NCBI GenBank assembly: GCA_024516035.1
Contig: CM044964.1
Coordinates: forward strand, 13,339,597 to 13,403,596
Origin: Bactericera cockerelli
Lineage: Eukaryota; Arthropoda; Insecta; Hemiptera; Triozidae
DNA: 64,000 nucleotides
Reading direction: 5' to 3'
Shown: piece by piece, positions 21,227 through 33,180 of the stretch
Layout: each line of letters opens with the position of its first letter
How positions within the stretch are numbered: position 1 is the stretch's first letter
Position numbers and translations under genes: made by a program
The notes under the pieces: model-generated
What the model saw: only the letters and a program-made list of their open reading frames with translations
Databases searched by the model: none
Told to the model about the DNA's origin: nothing

Positions 21227-24194
21227 CTATCTCGCTCCCAAGTTGAACATGGAATAGGACCCACTCGGCACCGTCTGTATGAAATGAATGCGTGACGTCA
21301 CACTCGGTGAGTTCTTGTCCGTGACGTAGAGCGTCCCATACACCGGGTAGTACACATCCGAGGATGTGATGACGTCACTCGGTCTGGACGGGTTCCGAGA
21401 TGGGAGAGGCAACACATGGGGAGGGGACAGAGGGAAGGAGATTTTCTCGAACTGAGGAGCAGAAGGTGTTGTGGGGAAGTTTGGGGTTTGCCTGTTAGTA
21501 TTTGGGTTATTTGTTTGTCTGAAAACACTTACTGCCCGAATGTCTGGGTTCTGTCCGTTAGTAAAAGGATTTTTTAATTGTGTGAAAGCGTTCGCTAACC
21601 GGAAGTTTTCGTTTTGCCCACTAAAAGGGTTAGTTGAAGGTCTATTTGAGTTATAGTTGGTCATCTGTGACTTTAAGTTTGGTACACTGGAGGGATTGTT
21701 TGAGTTAGTATAAGGGTTGAAGTTTGGTATTTGAGGCTTTAAGGTCTCTCTGCTAAAAGAAGGTCTGTTTGAGTAGGTATAAGTGTTGATGTTTGTCGAC
21801 TGAAGGTTTCTTGGGAATGGGGTGGTAGACTGAAATGATGAACCTACCAAAGATGCAGAAAGTTTTGGTGAACTGTCAAAATCTGGCGATGGAAAATGAG
21901 ATGTAGGAAAAATCGGAGATGGTGGAATATTTTCAACAGATGTTGGTGATGAACCAATGGAATTTTGTGATTCATTAAAAGATTTTGGACGTGATTCTGA
22001 TGATGGTCTCATAGTTTGTGTTAATGGCCCACTAGGCTCTGGTAATTCATTGACAGGGTTGTTCTGAAATGCTGGTGATCTTCCTGAAAATTCTTCTTGC
22101 AAACGTGTGAGATCTTTCTCCTCCAAAAAAATTGGTTTTGCTGATCTCAGATGTACTGGATCCTCTTGGTAAGACAAATGTGAGTCTTCAGATGAATCTG
22201 TCTTGATTTGACCCAAATCTATCGAATCTACCTGAGGGACTGTTGATTGAATATCTGTAAATCCCTGATCATTTGTTAAAGCTGTTCCTCTGAATCCCTG
22301 TTCATTTGTTGATTCTCTTAAGTTCTTCCTGACCAATTTTCTTCTACTCTTTCGCCGCCTCATCTTCCTTTTTCCAACATTTAGAACTTTATTTTGATTC
22401 TCTGGGTTTTCAAATTCTTGTCCATCTGGTCCTTGGGGTCTGAACAAGCAGTCTTTGGCGACCTTTTGACAGAATAAACGATTTTGATTTCTCCTGAAGA
22501 GGTGATCTATTAATTGGTGGGGTCAATGGACGTTTGTTTCGGCCAACTTTTTGGTCACTAACGGACGGAACTATTGAAGGAGCGCTGATGTCAACATTCT
22601 CTCTATTCATTGGCTGATTCAAATTGTTATCGCTGCGATCATTATTATTTTTATTACTCAAACGGCTTGAGTTTCGCGCTCTCAGAAAATTGGGCCGTCT
22701 TCTGGCGCCTTGTCTTAGTATGGACAGAGCGTTTTCGGGCATTGGTGTTGGCCCTGGCACTGGCATTTCGTCTCGTCCTAAGAATGTGTCAACATTTGTT
22801 GCATCTAAATCTGTTGGTCCTAAAACTTTAGTTCCTACATTACCCTGGTTCTGTGGGTCATAATTTCTGTCGAATCCAGTATTCAGATCTGTTGTGTCTA
22901 TATTTCTAGAATCTACATTCCCCTGTTCGAATTCTTTAGTTTCGGCATTTTTACGTTCAGAATCATCCCGGAATGATTCAACTTGCCCCTCCCTTCTTGA
23001 CTCGAAATGTTCCAACGCCGCATTTCTCTGTTCCAGTTCTAGAGTCACGGGATCAAGACCACTAGAAGATGAATGCGTAGGTGCGATGCTATCATACCGC
23101 ATTTGCGCCACTGGCAATGCGGTTGTCGTTGAGCCTTCTGGTTGAAGTGCAGTTGTCCGGGTTGTCAAACGGAACCTCGCTCGTGGATTGAGTTGTGCTG
23201 CGGACAGTGGACCGACATTTATCTGAAAATAGTGAAAGTAATTTTATAGACTATGAAAGCACCCGGTGTTTTGCAGCATGGAAAGAAACACAATATATTA
23301 AAGCTTGGCCGCAATCGGTTACAGAGGACCCCGCCCAAAGAATTTTCAGGCTAGACATATTACCCAATTTTTGATCTGGAAACATAAACAACTATGCTCA
23401 AAAGTACTATCGTAGTAGGATCGATAGTTTAAAGAAACTCCGTGACTATTTATTTATTTACAGTAGTTACAGTCGAAAAAGTCACGGACAGAATCATTCA
23501 ATCTGGAATCTCATGGTCTGAAAAAGAGTAAAAAAACTAGAAGAAGAGGAATAACGACAAAAATTGTAAAAAGAAAATGTAAAAACAATTTACTTTACAA
23601 CCTTGTGGCTTGAACAGAGATGATGGAAAGAGACCAGACGGCATGACACTTGTACCCTGGTCCCGCGGACAGAGCCTTGTTTGGGACAGTACATGTGTGA
23701 ATACTTTGGCCCAGACTTACTTATCACAGAGTAGCCGTATAGTGAGATCAGCAGCGGAACGAAGGGCGAAAGAAAAGACAAGCAAATATACATTCATCAC
23801 GGAGGCGCAATATATCTTCCTCCCTCTGGTGTATGAAACACTGGGGCCCTGGTCCGTCGAAACTAAAAAGTTCTTGAATGTTGTGGGTGATAATTTGATC
23901 CGTGCCACTGGCACTCAAAGTGCCAAAGAATTCTTGCTGCAGAGAATATCCATAGCGATTCAACGCGGCAATGCAGCATGCATTCTTGGTACTTTACCAC
24001 ATGTCAGTGGCATGGATCATATATATAACCTGCAATAGATGTGAAGTGTACTTGAAATTGAAATAAATTGTTTTTCTTATCTTCTTAACAATATAAAAAA
24101 AAAACTCAGGTATAACTGTATGAATGTAAAATCAAGTACTTACGAATTGGAGCCAAAATAGAGCACATAGGTTGTAAAAGTGGAATCGAGCCAT
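21227..24194 (-). CDS. Predicted secreted, disordered Asn/Pro/Ser-rich protein with one frame break
   Basis: I do not recognise the family. Exon 1 (24194-24144) encodes 17 residues, MARFHFYNLCALFWLQF, and splices in phase 0 to exon 2 (23222-21227, starting INVGPLSAAQ). The join makes a convincing signal peptide, probably cleaved near PLSA/AQ. The product would be about 681 residues, polar and low complexity. It has Thr/Glu-rich then basic stretches (RKMRRRKSRRKLVRK near the middle) and a C-terminal half rich in Asn, Pro, Ser and Thr with repeated NPFTNGQN/NPNTNRQ-like pieces. It ends SGSYSMFNLGAR. Exon 2 is one base too long to stay in frame: the N-terminal 250 codons and the C-terminal ~410 codons lie in different frames, with the switch at about 22440-22540. 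Intron 1 carries a retrotransposon fragment in the opposite orientation. Function unknown; an extracellular matrix, silk or mucin-like role would only be a guess. Confidence 0.65.
22440..22540 (-). other. Frameshift zone in the secreted protein gene
   Basis: The upstream frame runs on to PRTRWTRI and a stop at 22410. The frame that is open for the rest of the exon already reads sensibly here (NRLFCQKVAKDCLFRPQG). Because exon 2 has 1,996 bases (one more than a multiple of three) after a phase-0 junction, one extra base, or two missing, must lie in this stretch. Short A and C runs here could be the site. Either a sequencing indel or a real mutation would explain it. Confidence 0.65.
23590..24110 (+). 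mobile_element. 5'-truncated retrotransposon 3' end in intron 1 of the secreted protein gene
   Basis: An open frame from about 23590 to 24038 encodes QPCGLNRDDGKRPDGMTLVPWSRGQSLVWD...YIFLPLVYETLGPWSVETKKFLNVV...SIAIQRGNAACILGTLP. It is then followed by AATAAA and an A-run near 24095. This matches a widespread C-terminal module found with non-LTR-type reverse transcriptases in invertebrates (from memory of the family, not a search). It has no internal stop, so the insertion is younger than the related fragment at 590-900. No reverse-transcriptase core is present. Confidence 0.55.
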
Positions 24195-24339
24195 GTTGAG
24201 AAATCTGCAAGTCTCAAAACTCACATCTTGAATCGAGAGTAACACTTTTGATTGTTTGGCACCTATAAGGCGTAGGTACCTTCTATGTAACACAGATCAC
24301 AAGTATATTTTTAAGACTGTCAAATTACTAGGGGGAAAT

Positions 24340-24455
24340 CAACAGACTTTTTTTTACTGGCGCTATTCTGTCTTAGATGGGGAAAACCGATTCTACGGAA
24401 TAACTTAAGACTTAAGTTATCGATTTTGTCTTTTATTTTTGCCCTAAGTACCTAT
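24340..24455. mobile_element. Family G MITE remnant
   Basis: It holds GATGGGGAAAACCGAT, AACTTAAGACTTAAGTTATC, GATTTTGTCTTTTATTTTTG and CCCTAAG. These match the arm of the 13947-14120 copy. It lies just upstream of the secreted protein gene. Confidence 0.45.
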
Positions 24456-25002
24456 ACTTATTATTAAAATCGGATAGTTAGAAGTCTACTCGTCTATCGT
24501 TCTTAACAGGGACACCTCACTGTTATACAAGATGTTTAATTGAATATCTTTGAAAGAAGAAAAATGTTCTAAATCCTACCTCTAATATAAGGTAACTACC
24601 TGGCTAATTTTAGCTATACTCTTGTATTGTTCAAGATGTCACGTAGGTACATAATTTCCTGAAGCAGATTCAGATAATGATCACCAGGATCTGATAATTT
24701 GACCTCTCAAAATTAATGGTCGATAACATCTAGGAACTCAGAATCCCATTAACTGTCGAAAAGATCTTGTTGCCTCGTAGCTATTTATTATATTAATTTG
24801 TACATAATATTTTTGTGTATTATGCTATTTAGATCTTTGTCTTTTCCATTATGTAATGTGTACTGTGATCCTGATCTTATCGACCAGCAGTCCAGCATAT
24901 AACTGCTACCATTCTAATTGATTGATTATTATGATTATTCCAACCTCCATAAGTAATTAAGTATGTCCCATAAATATGATAATATCGCCTTATTTATACT
25001 AA

Positions 25003-25086
25003 ACTAGCGGGTTACACCCGCCGCTTCGCCAGCCCATCAAACACACACAACGCACACGCACACCACCACCCACCACACACACACCA

Positions 25087-25135
<49 letters not shown>

Positions 25136-25275
25136 ACACACACACACCACACCACACACACACCACCACACACAAACACACCACACACAAACACACCACA
25201 CCACACACACAAAGCACACACACACACACAACCACACACACACCACACACACACACACCACACACACACACACAC

Positions 25276-25324
<49 letters not shown>

Positions 25325-26072
25325 ACACACCACACACACACCCACACACACACACCACCACACACACACCACACCCACACCACACCACGCACACCCCACA
25401 CGCACACCACACCACACGCACACCACACACACACACACACAAAATGTCATTTAGGTTTGAAAAAAAACCTGAATATTTTTTGTCGCCCATCTATTTTCTG
25501 GTCTTCCCCGGCGTAGCTCAAGAATGGCTCATCAGAATTTCGCGATCAATATGTCAAATGAAAGCCTAAACCCTTGCCTAAAAGTTTCTCGCTCTGAGTT
25601 GATAGGTCGTCACTTCAAATTTCGAGAAAAAATGTCATTTAGGTCAAAAAACGTGAATATTTTACATGTTACCCATCCATTTTTTTACCTTACCCGGCGT
25701 AGCTCAAGAACGGCTCATCAGAAATTCGCGATCGATATATCAATTGAAAGCTCGAACCCTTGCCTAAAACTTTCTCGCTTTGAGTTGATAGGTCGTCGCG
25801 ACAAATTTCGAGAAAAAATGTCATTTATGTCAAAAAACGTGATTTTTTTTTGCGTCACCCATCCATTTTTATCCTTACTCATTGTAGCTTAACCTCAGGG
25901 AGATATAATCTAGCCTAGAAGAATTTCCTGATCCAAAGGGACCTATGTGCAAAATTTCAGTTTTCTCGGTCAAACGGTGTGGATTTGTATAAAGAACATA
26001 CATACATACATACACACATACACACATACACACATACAGACAGCTTTCTTTTATAGATATAGATTAGGACCA
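25003..26072. mobile_element. Hairpin-headed repeat with CA array and internal duplications
   Basis: It begins ACTAGCGGGTTACACCCGCC, the same head type as family F. It is followed by ~400 bases of (CA)n with CCACC interruptions (25045-25440). Next come two copies of a ~160-base unit (GGCGTAGCTCAAGAATGGCT..., GAAAGC..., TTGATAGGTCGTC, AAATTTCGAGAAAAAATGTC) at about 25500-25690 and 25690-25860. It ends in (CATA)n, CAGACAGCTTTC and TTTTATAGATATAGATTA. The tail TATAGATATAGATTA recalls the family F end. Confidence 0.55.
25040..25442. repeat. CA-rich microsatellite array
   Basis: About 400 bases of CACACA broken by CCACC and ACACC interruptions. It gives long spurious Cys/Val frames on the minus strand; none is a gene. 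Confidence 0.9.
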
Positions 26073-26099
26073 ATGAGTCCTAATTTAGTATTCCAGCAA

Positions 26100-26543
26100 T
26101 AAGCACAAAATGTAGTACTATGTAGTCGAAATCCCAATTTGGGGAGGATAACTTTTCATGTCCCGGCTGGGTTTTCGAACCCGCGACCTCTGGATTACCG
26201 GACCGATGGCGACGCCTTTGACACTGAGCTACCGGGACAGACTGAGCTATGATGTATGTACATGAATGACACAACTTTTCACGAGGGAGATCGCGATTGC
26301 AACCCACATTCTGAAACAAATAATTCCTTTTTTAATTTGTGTTTAACGTCGCTTTCAACTACATGGTCATATCACGACGGGGGTATTACCCTCCATTCGC
26401 AGGAAACTCACACACCTGCTATCCACATTAACCTCACCAAACCTGGGTTGGGCCGGAATGCCATCATCACCTCGCTGGACGTTGCTTAACTTCGGTGATC
26501 CTACGAGAACCGGTGCATTCAACGTGCCATCGATGCTGGCAAT
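26100..26543 (-). mobile_element. tRNA SINE (family B) followed by a 5S-derived SINE
   Basis: 26140-26250 reads on minus as a tRNA-like head (B box from GGTTTTCGAACCCGCGACC on plus; GAGCTACCGGGACAG at the A box). 26325-26543 is a nearly full 5S-derived SINE on minus, with the body (GTTTAACGTCGCTTTCAACT, GACGGGGGTATTACCCTCCA) and the 5S-like head (GTTGCTTAACTTCGGTGATC, ACCGGTGCATTCAACGTGCC). Confidence 0.75.
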
Positions 26544-27084
26544 AATGCCTTCAGCTATGTTACTGTATGTTATTGGACTAAGAGATTTTGTACCGATATT
26601 TTGATGCTAACTTGAAGATAGCATCTGCTAATGTCAAGGTCATTTGTCAATTTTGACTCCAGTTTTGACTGGAGTGTTCGAAAATTTCTAGAATTACACT
26701 AATAGGTGATATACGAGTAAAATATAAATCTACCTGACAATGTATCTAAAAAAATAGACCGTAGGCGAAATGAAAATATATGTAGGTATATGATAGTTAA
26801 AGTTATACGTATAATATGAATGGATGGAAACTCTTATCGCATATCTACAAGATCTAAATGTAAATGACATTGAAGTTATCAGATACAGCCATACAATTCT
26901 GTCGCTAAAGGTGTCTAAACTATACCCTGTTAAAAAGAAATATGTATAATAAATTATAGAACTATGTAATAGTAATAATAATAAATGTGTTTCTTTGTGT
27001 TATTATATCACAATTTTAAGTGGGTAACGCAGAATCATAGGACTTTTCCATATCTTTTAATATCTTCATACCTTAGTTTTACCT

Positions 27085-27265
27085 ATAATTCCGCCAATGG
27101 TCGCTGCTCACATTAAAGAAGCTACTCATTTTTCCTAACGAGGTATGAGTGGACCCCGAACACCCAAGAACAGAGCAGAAAAAATCCTGCCCCGCTGGGG
27201 ATCGAACCCAGGTCACCGTGCGTGCAATGCCTAGCGGGCTAACTCACTCGGCCATGGTGACTTCT
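27085..27265 (-). mobile_element. tRNA-derived SINE, family D
   Basis: CCGCCAATGGTCGCTGCTCA, CTACTCATTTTTCCTAACGA and GGGGATCGAACCCAGGTCAC match the copy at 4990-5165. The head ends GGGCTAACTCACTCGGCCA. Confidence 0.65.
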
Positions 27266-28439
27266 TAATTGTAGAACTACCATTAGCCTATTCGAATATA
27301 CTGCCCAGATTCTCCGAATCTCCTTTTCTCCATTTGAACCGTCAAATATCGTTTAAATATCGATATCACAGAGTGCAATCGGAAAGTGAAAGAGGGAGTT
27401 GAAATAGCTGTTCTGCGCATGACATTACGTCAAATTGCCTATACTTCCAATGCTAACAAATCTCGATTTCTCTTTCCTTTTCAATTTCTGTTCGAATAAT
27501 ATTTTTTGGGAAAGTCAAACGGGGAGTAGAAAGGGCGCGTGATTTTTAAAAAAATGACTTCGAAACGGAGATTTAGGGCAGTAAAATGGTCGAAATTCGG
27601 GAAGAATAATTTCACTCCCCCAATTGGTTTTAAACAACCCTAATGGTAATAACTCGCCATAATTACTTATTATAATTATTAAATAAGTAAAAGTATGTCA
27701 TTTTATTAACATATTATATCATAGAATATTATTTTCCGTCTTTTTTAACGCAATAATTCCTTTAATTGAGAGGTCGTTGTTTTCGAAGATTTCCAGCCTA
27801 ACAGCCGTTTCCATAGCTATATTGCTATATTTTACTATTCTTTACAATTATTTTTACCTTGGTAGTCATTACTGCGCACTCTGAAACGAGAATTATTTTA
27901 GGCCCAATTTTACAATAGTTTGCCCAAGTTTAACTTGGAGACCTTTTTCGCCAAGTCAGCTCGAAGATGAACTTGACGAAAATTGCCGTTTTCGGAATAC
28001 GAGCGTTTTACAAGTTTGAAAGCAACGATCCTCGCACTCACTTCGCACCATTTTCAGATTTTTTTCGGTTTTGTTTTGAGTCGAGAATATTTTTGGAGTC
28101 GAGAATATTTCGCTCAAAACAGATTTATCACAGATCATTTTATTTGAAATTTCAAGCGCGGAAAATTTAATTTCTGTGAAATTTAATTTATTTTATTTAC
28201 TACATACTGTAAAAAACTTTCAACTTTGATATGAAATCATAGTTTGACTGTTCTTTGAATCTTATTGTAATTTAACTCAGGCACAACCCAGAGGCAAAAT
28301 TATTGTGGTTAGCTTGTTGGTGAACTCCTAGAATCAGTGAACCTTCACTATCAGTTAAAAGGAATGTTGAACCCCAAAGACAATGATTTGAATATTTTAT
28401 CAATTTTTTCTTTCATTCTCCTCATTTATTTCCTCACTA

Positions 28440-28735
28440 ATCCCAGTTGCAATATTCCTGAGATTTTAACCAACAGATCCTTCTGATACCTAGATTACCA
28501 GACTGGAATGTAAACCACTTGACTAACAATGCACTGTATTGTTGTGCTAATTAGTATTATGTGCTAATGATTGAAACTTATGTAATCAGCTAACTCATGG
28601 ATCTCATCACATTTTTAACATAAAATTTTGTTCCATCAAGATGCAAAGCTGTCATACCTGTCCCAACCCAGACTGGGTGAGGTAAATGTGGGTAGCTGTT
28701 CAATTCCCACCAAATGAAGGGTAAAATCCCCATCC
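28440..28735. mobile_element. SINE A fragment and 5S-SINE body fragment
   Basis: 28460-28540 has the degenerate family A head (AACCAACAGATCC, TACCTAGATTACCAGACTGG, AACCACTTGACTAACAATGC). 28665-28735 has the 5S-SINE body only (AACCCAGACTGGGTGAGGTA, AAATGAAGGGTAAAATCCCC). Confidence 0.5.
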
Positions 28736-29094
28736 AGGCTCTTTATCTCAAATCAGGAAGTCAAAACCAAATAAAATCAACTGGTCACAATAAATATTAT
28801 TAGGTCTTAATTTTAATTGTAAGAAGTTAATGGAAATACCTACAAACAGGTCAAATAATAAAAACCAATGCACTTCTCCACTAAGTCATGGTGACTACCA
28901 AGACATCTAGAAATTAGATGGAAAAAATATATGATTCTGAAGCAAAGAAAGCCACAGACAATACACATCACCCTTAAGTTGACAATATTTATTTCATGCT
29001 CTAAATAAATCCTACTTTAATGAAAATTTACATTAAAATAATTACAATATTGCATTATTTATACTGCCCAATCAAGACCTTCATTCCAGTAAGT

Positions 29095-29260
29095 TTAACA
29101 CATTGTGTACGGCGTCATACATATTTGTATGACTGTCACACCACAGAATAGACGGTGTCATTCATATTTGTATGACATGGCTGTCATACTAAAATGAATC
29201 CCTAGAGGCTCCATCCCTAGAGCTAATTTGCATTTTTATCCCCTGTACACAATGTGTTAA
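29095..29260. mobile_element. piggyBac-type MITE flanked by TTAA
   Basis: The 158-base element 29099-29256 lies between two TTAA sites (29095-29098 and 29257-29260). Its ends are inverted: CACATTGTGTACGGCG on the left, CACATTGTGTACAGGG read inward from the right, with 12 bases perfect. TTAA target sites and short inverted ends are typical of piggyBac elements. The inside has a near-repeated TCATACATATTTGTATGAC / TCATTCATATTTGTATGAC. Confidence 0.75.
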
Positions 29261-30284
29261 GACATATGTGGTAAAATCCCAGATGGAAGGATAACTTGAC
29301 TTTACCACAGAACAACCAGGACAACTCCTGAACCATATTTTGGCATCTATATACAACGTCCCCTTCCTGTACTCTACAGCCATGGGTACAGACAAGAATA
29401 CATCGGTTACTATGTATACCAACCATTTTCTTATAAGAAAAAAAGAAAAGAGATGAGAGGACAATTTTTAAAAAGAATTTATTTGCTTTTATTTATTTGT
29501 GTTTATACATTTTTCAAGAGAGAGCTTCAAAACATTGTTCTAAAATACTCATGTTAAGAATATTATTATTTATTTATTTTTGCATACACAGTAATATTGT
29601 TTTCTTTGTGTGTATGACTTGTATGCATGTAAACAAATTTAACATGTATGTATGCTTACAAAAAACAGAAAATACTGATTAAAAATCATGGTCATTTAAT
29701 CAATGGTTTAATAGCTTACAGAGAAAAAGCCAAGTAGGTACTCATAATGATTGATCACACAACTGAATATTTGGTTCAGGTTTGGGCCAGCAACTTGAAT
29801 TCAAATCATCTGTACAGACCATAGCCATACTGGTTACAACAACAACAACAGCACATATTATGAAAATTTAATATCTTTGCCTATTTCCCAATTTAGAAGA
29901 GAATGCTGAAGGCATTATCCCTTGATCAAGCTTTGTCTATATTTATTTTATAACTTTTATTATTATGTTCATTGTATAAATAAAGATGTAAATAAACCTT
30001 GGTCCCATTGTTTATAAATTTAAGTTTTTATTTGTTACACATAATTTATTGCTTAAAACAGTATTACAGAGATGACATCCCAACACAATTGCTGTATTAT
30101 CTTGTTGAACTGCAAGGCAATTTAACCCTCATTGAAATTGATTTCTTTACCCAAGAAAATGATCAATACTGATATTAATGTATTAATAATTTGGTTCACA
30201 GGAGAAGGCAAACAAAAGTCTTCTTTTTCTAGCTTCTTTATGTTATGATCTATATTTTATGCTTTACAACCTGATATTTATCAG

Positions 30285-30445
30285 GTTGTAATCATATTTG
30301 TGTTTAACACTTTCATGATGTCACAACTACTCAAACTTGCTTTACTAAATCAATGCTGAAACCAGGACTTGAACCAACAACTTCCACGGTTACAAGTCTG
30401 CCACCACCTTATCGATCAAGCTACTGAGGTTGATTAACAGTTATA
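30285..30445 (-). mobile_element. tRNA-derived SINE, family E
   Basis: On the plus strand: ATCATATTTGTGTTTAACAC, TCACAACTACTCAAACTTGC, CAGGACTTGAACCAACAACT, CTTATCGATCAAGCTACTGA. These are the reverse complement of the copy at 5958-6118. Confidence 0.65.
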
Positions 30446-31194
30446 AATCTAGTTAATAACAGAAGTTTCTTGATAAAGGTATTCCAAGGAACATAATATT
30501 ATTTAATCAGGTTGGTCAGTGATTATTAAGATCTTGAAGGATTGTTGAGAGGTTCAGGTTGATTTGGGAAGATAGTGGTTACAGCTGCTGGTTATCACAG
30601 CTAAATAAGATGAGTCACATAGATATGTACATCTTCACCATTGATGAGTAGGTCTTCCTGTAGGTACAATGAACTCACAAGCAAAATTCATCAGACTTCA
30701 CCTTTTGATAGCTGAATCATATATTATATAGCACACACAATGTATCAGGGTGTATATTATATACTATAATATTATTTTGATTACACAGAAAAAATGTAAA
30801 ACCATGTACAGTTATTATAATCTAGAAAATATATGTATTTAAAAGAAAGGATAAGATTTGAAAAAGTTTGAGGAACTTTTTTTTCATTTTTATAAATAAA
30901 ATTATTTGAAATTATGCCGCCATTAATTTTTTGGCTCATTTTACCGGCTCAAGTTATGACAAAACACCACTTTTCAAGAAAATAACCTAAAATCATCAAC
31001 AAAAGCCGCTGATTTTCGATCGAAATCACCTCGCAGAGGTACTTTCGCCAAGTTCATCTTCGCACCTTTTTCGAGCTGACTTGGGATGTAAACAAACCGC
31101 GAAAAATGCATTGTAAAACGCGTTTTCGTGAAAAAAGTGCGGAGTCGAGCCCAAGTTAAACTTGGAAATGATTGTAAAATCGCTCCTTATACTT

Positions 31195-32425
31195 AACTAG
31201 GGGTTTAACCGTACTTAGCAGCGGAATTTTTGTTACATCTAACTAGTCGTCTACCCGTACTTCGTAAAGGGATTTTTTTTTTAATATACTAATCCGTTCT
31301 CCTTCAAGATATCATTATTTACGTTTTTTAACTAACTAACCATTTACCCATATTCTGCAACGAAATTTCTCTTATACCTAACTGGGTGTCAACCCGTGCT
31401 TCGCAATGTCATTCATTTTTAAATTAACTAGAGTATTACGTTCTTCGTAAAGGAATTTATTTTACGTTTTACACCCAACGAGTTATTTACTCGTACACTG
31501 CAACGTGGTTTCTTTATTACCGAAGTAGTCGTCTACCCGTGCTTCGTAGCAGGTTTATTATTTCCGTTTTTTTTTAAATACTTGTGTACCTTACTAGCAG
31601 TCTACCCGTACTTCGTAGGAGGTTTCTTATTTCCGTTTTTTTTTTTTTCAATACTTTGTATACCTTACTAGCCGTCTACCCGTACTTCGTAGGAGGTTTA
31701 TCATTTCTGTTTTTTTTTTTAATACTTTGTATACCTTACTAGTCGTCTACCCGTACTTCGTAGCAGGTTTATTATTTTCGTTTTTTTAATACTTTGTATA
31801 CCTTACTAGCCGTCTACCCGTAATCTGCTACAAGATTCATCTTATGCCTAACTAGTCGTCAACCCGTACTCTCTACTACAACATTTCTCTTATAGCCAAC
31901 TAGTATTCTACCCGCACTTTGCTACGGGATTTTTTTTATTATACTTTGTATACCTTACTAGCAGTCTACCCGTACTCTGCTACAGTATTTCTCTTATAGT
32001 TAACTAGTCTGTAACCTGTACTTTGCAGTGGGATTCATTTTCAAATAAAGTAAACCTTAATTTTAAGCGCTTCGTAAGGGAATTTATTTGACGTTTTACA
32101 CCCAAAGAGTAGTTTACCCGTACACTGCAACGTGATTTCTTTATTACCGAACTATTCGTCTACCCTAACTTCGTAGCTGATTTGTCAATTCACGTTTCAA
32201 ACCAAGCTAGTCGTCAACACGTACTCTGCTACGAGATTTCTCTAATACGTAACTAGTCGCTAAGCCGTACTTTCTTACGGGATTTTTTTACTAATACTTT
32301 GCATCTCTTACTGGCCGTCTACCCATACTTGGCTACAAGATTTTTTTTAGAGCTAACTAGTCGTTAACCCATACTTTGATACGGGATTTATCTTATGCCT
32401 AACTAGTCATTAACCCGTAAAATAC
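31195..32425. repeat. Array of ~20 degenerate hairpin units, orientation 1
   Basis: Units of 45-75 bases begin ACTAGTCGTCTACCCGTACT TCG and continue with a broken mirror (GTAGCAGG or GCTACGGGATTT), then T-rich filler (TTTATTATTTCCG, TTTTTTTAATACTTTGTATA, CCTT) before the next ACTAG. Each can form a CCCGTA...(T)ACGGG stem. The four to five units at 31550-31810 are the most alike. Confidence 0.7.
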
Positions 32426-33180
32426 CGATTTTCCTGCAGTCTAGATTGTACAAAAAATATCTCTAGTCCGTCTGATTTTCTGCACAAAACAAGAGCTACA
32501 TTTATTCACATTTCCCTGTAAAAGAACAAAGCGGTCAAGGGGACCGACTACTTCATAGGTCGCGGGTTCAAAACCCAACCGATGCCGAGATATGACAAGT
32601 TATATCCTCCCATTTGGGATTTTCACCATATAATACGTCTTCTGCTTACGCTTACTAACAATGGGACTCAATCATGAGTCCCATTATTAGGACTAATTAG
32701 TCCTAGTCGGCCAATATAAATAAGGCGATATTATTATTAAAGCACAATATACCTACGCGTATTCACTTGTCTCAGTAAATATTTGAAGACGTGATGCTAC
32801 CCACTAAAAATTGTGACATAAGAACACAAATAATTCTTATCTTATCTTATCTTAAATGGGATCTATTGAATTACTTCTCGCCCATCAGAGGGAAGGCATA
32901 TTACGGGATGGTCAAGCTACAACATAGACCACAAGCGTCATCAGTAGCTGCTGTTTCATTGCTACGAAATCCAAAATGCTGTAAAACCTTCTTATTCTTC
33001 TTCTTCAAAAAATTCCCCCTTTAAAGTACAAGGTAAATGTTCGTTAGGTGAATTTAAAATTTCCTAATTTAAAGTACGTGGTGACGACTCGTTAGTTATA
33101 GAAACATTAAGCCCGTTGCACAGTAAACATAAAATTAAATTAAATATTTAGTTGCGAATTACAATTTGACAGCTATTTGG
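32426..33180. other. Spacer between the two array halves
   Basis: It contains a family B tRNA SINE piece (32530-32650, GACCGACTACTTCATAGGTC, GCGGGTTCAAAACCC) and a family H body fragment (32855-33010, CTTCTCGCCCATCAGAGGGA). No gene is seen. Confidence 0.55.

Larger units (their letters stand above)
27895..31195. mobile_element. Possible 3.3-kb non-autonomous element bounded by long degenerate inverted ends
   Basis: The left end 27900-28000 (ATTTTACAAT, CCAAGTTTAACTTGG, CAAGTCAGCTCGAA, GATGAACTTGACGAAA) is mirrored at 31050-31195 (minus: GATTTTACAATCATTTCCAA, GTTTAACTTGGG, CAAGTCAGCTCGAAA, GATGAACTTGGCGAAAG). The inside has no transposase and carries several SINEs and a MITE. The alternative is two separate insertions of one MITE in opposite orientation. 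Confidence 0.4.

Noticed and set aside
24999..25490. Cys/Val-rich open frames up to 163 codons
   Set aside because: All three minus frames are open because of the CA array; this is simple-repeat DNA.
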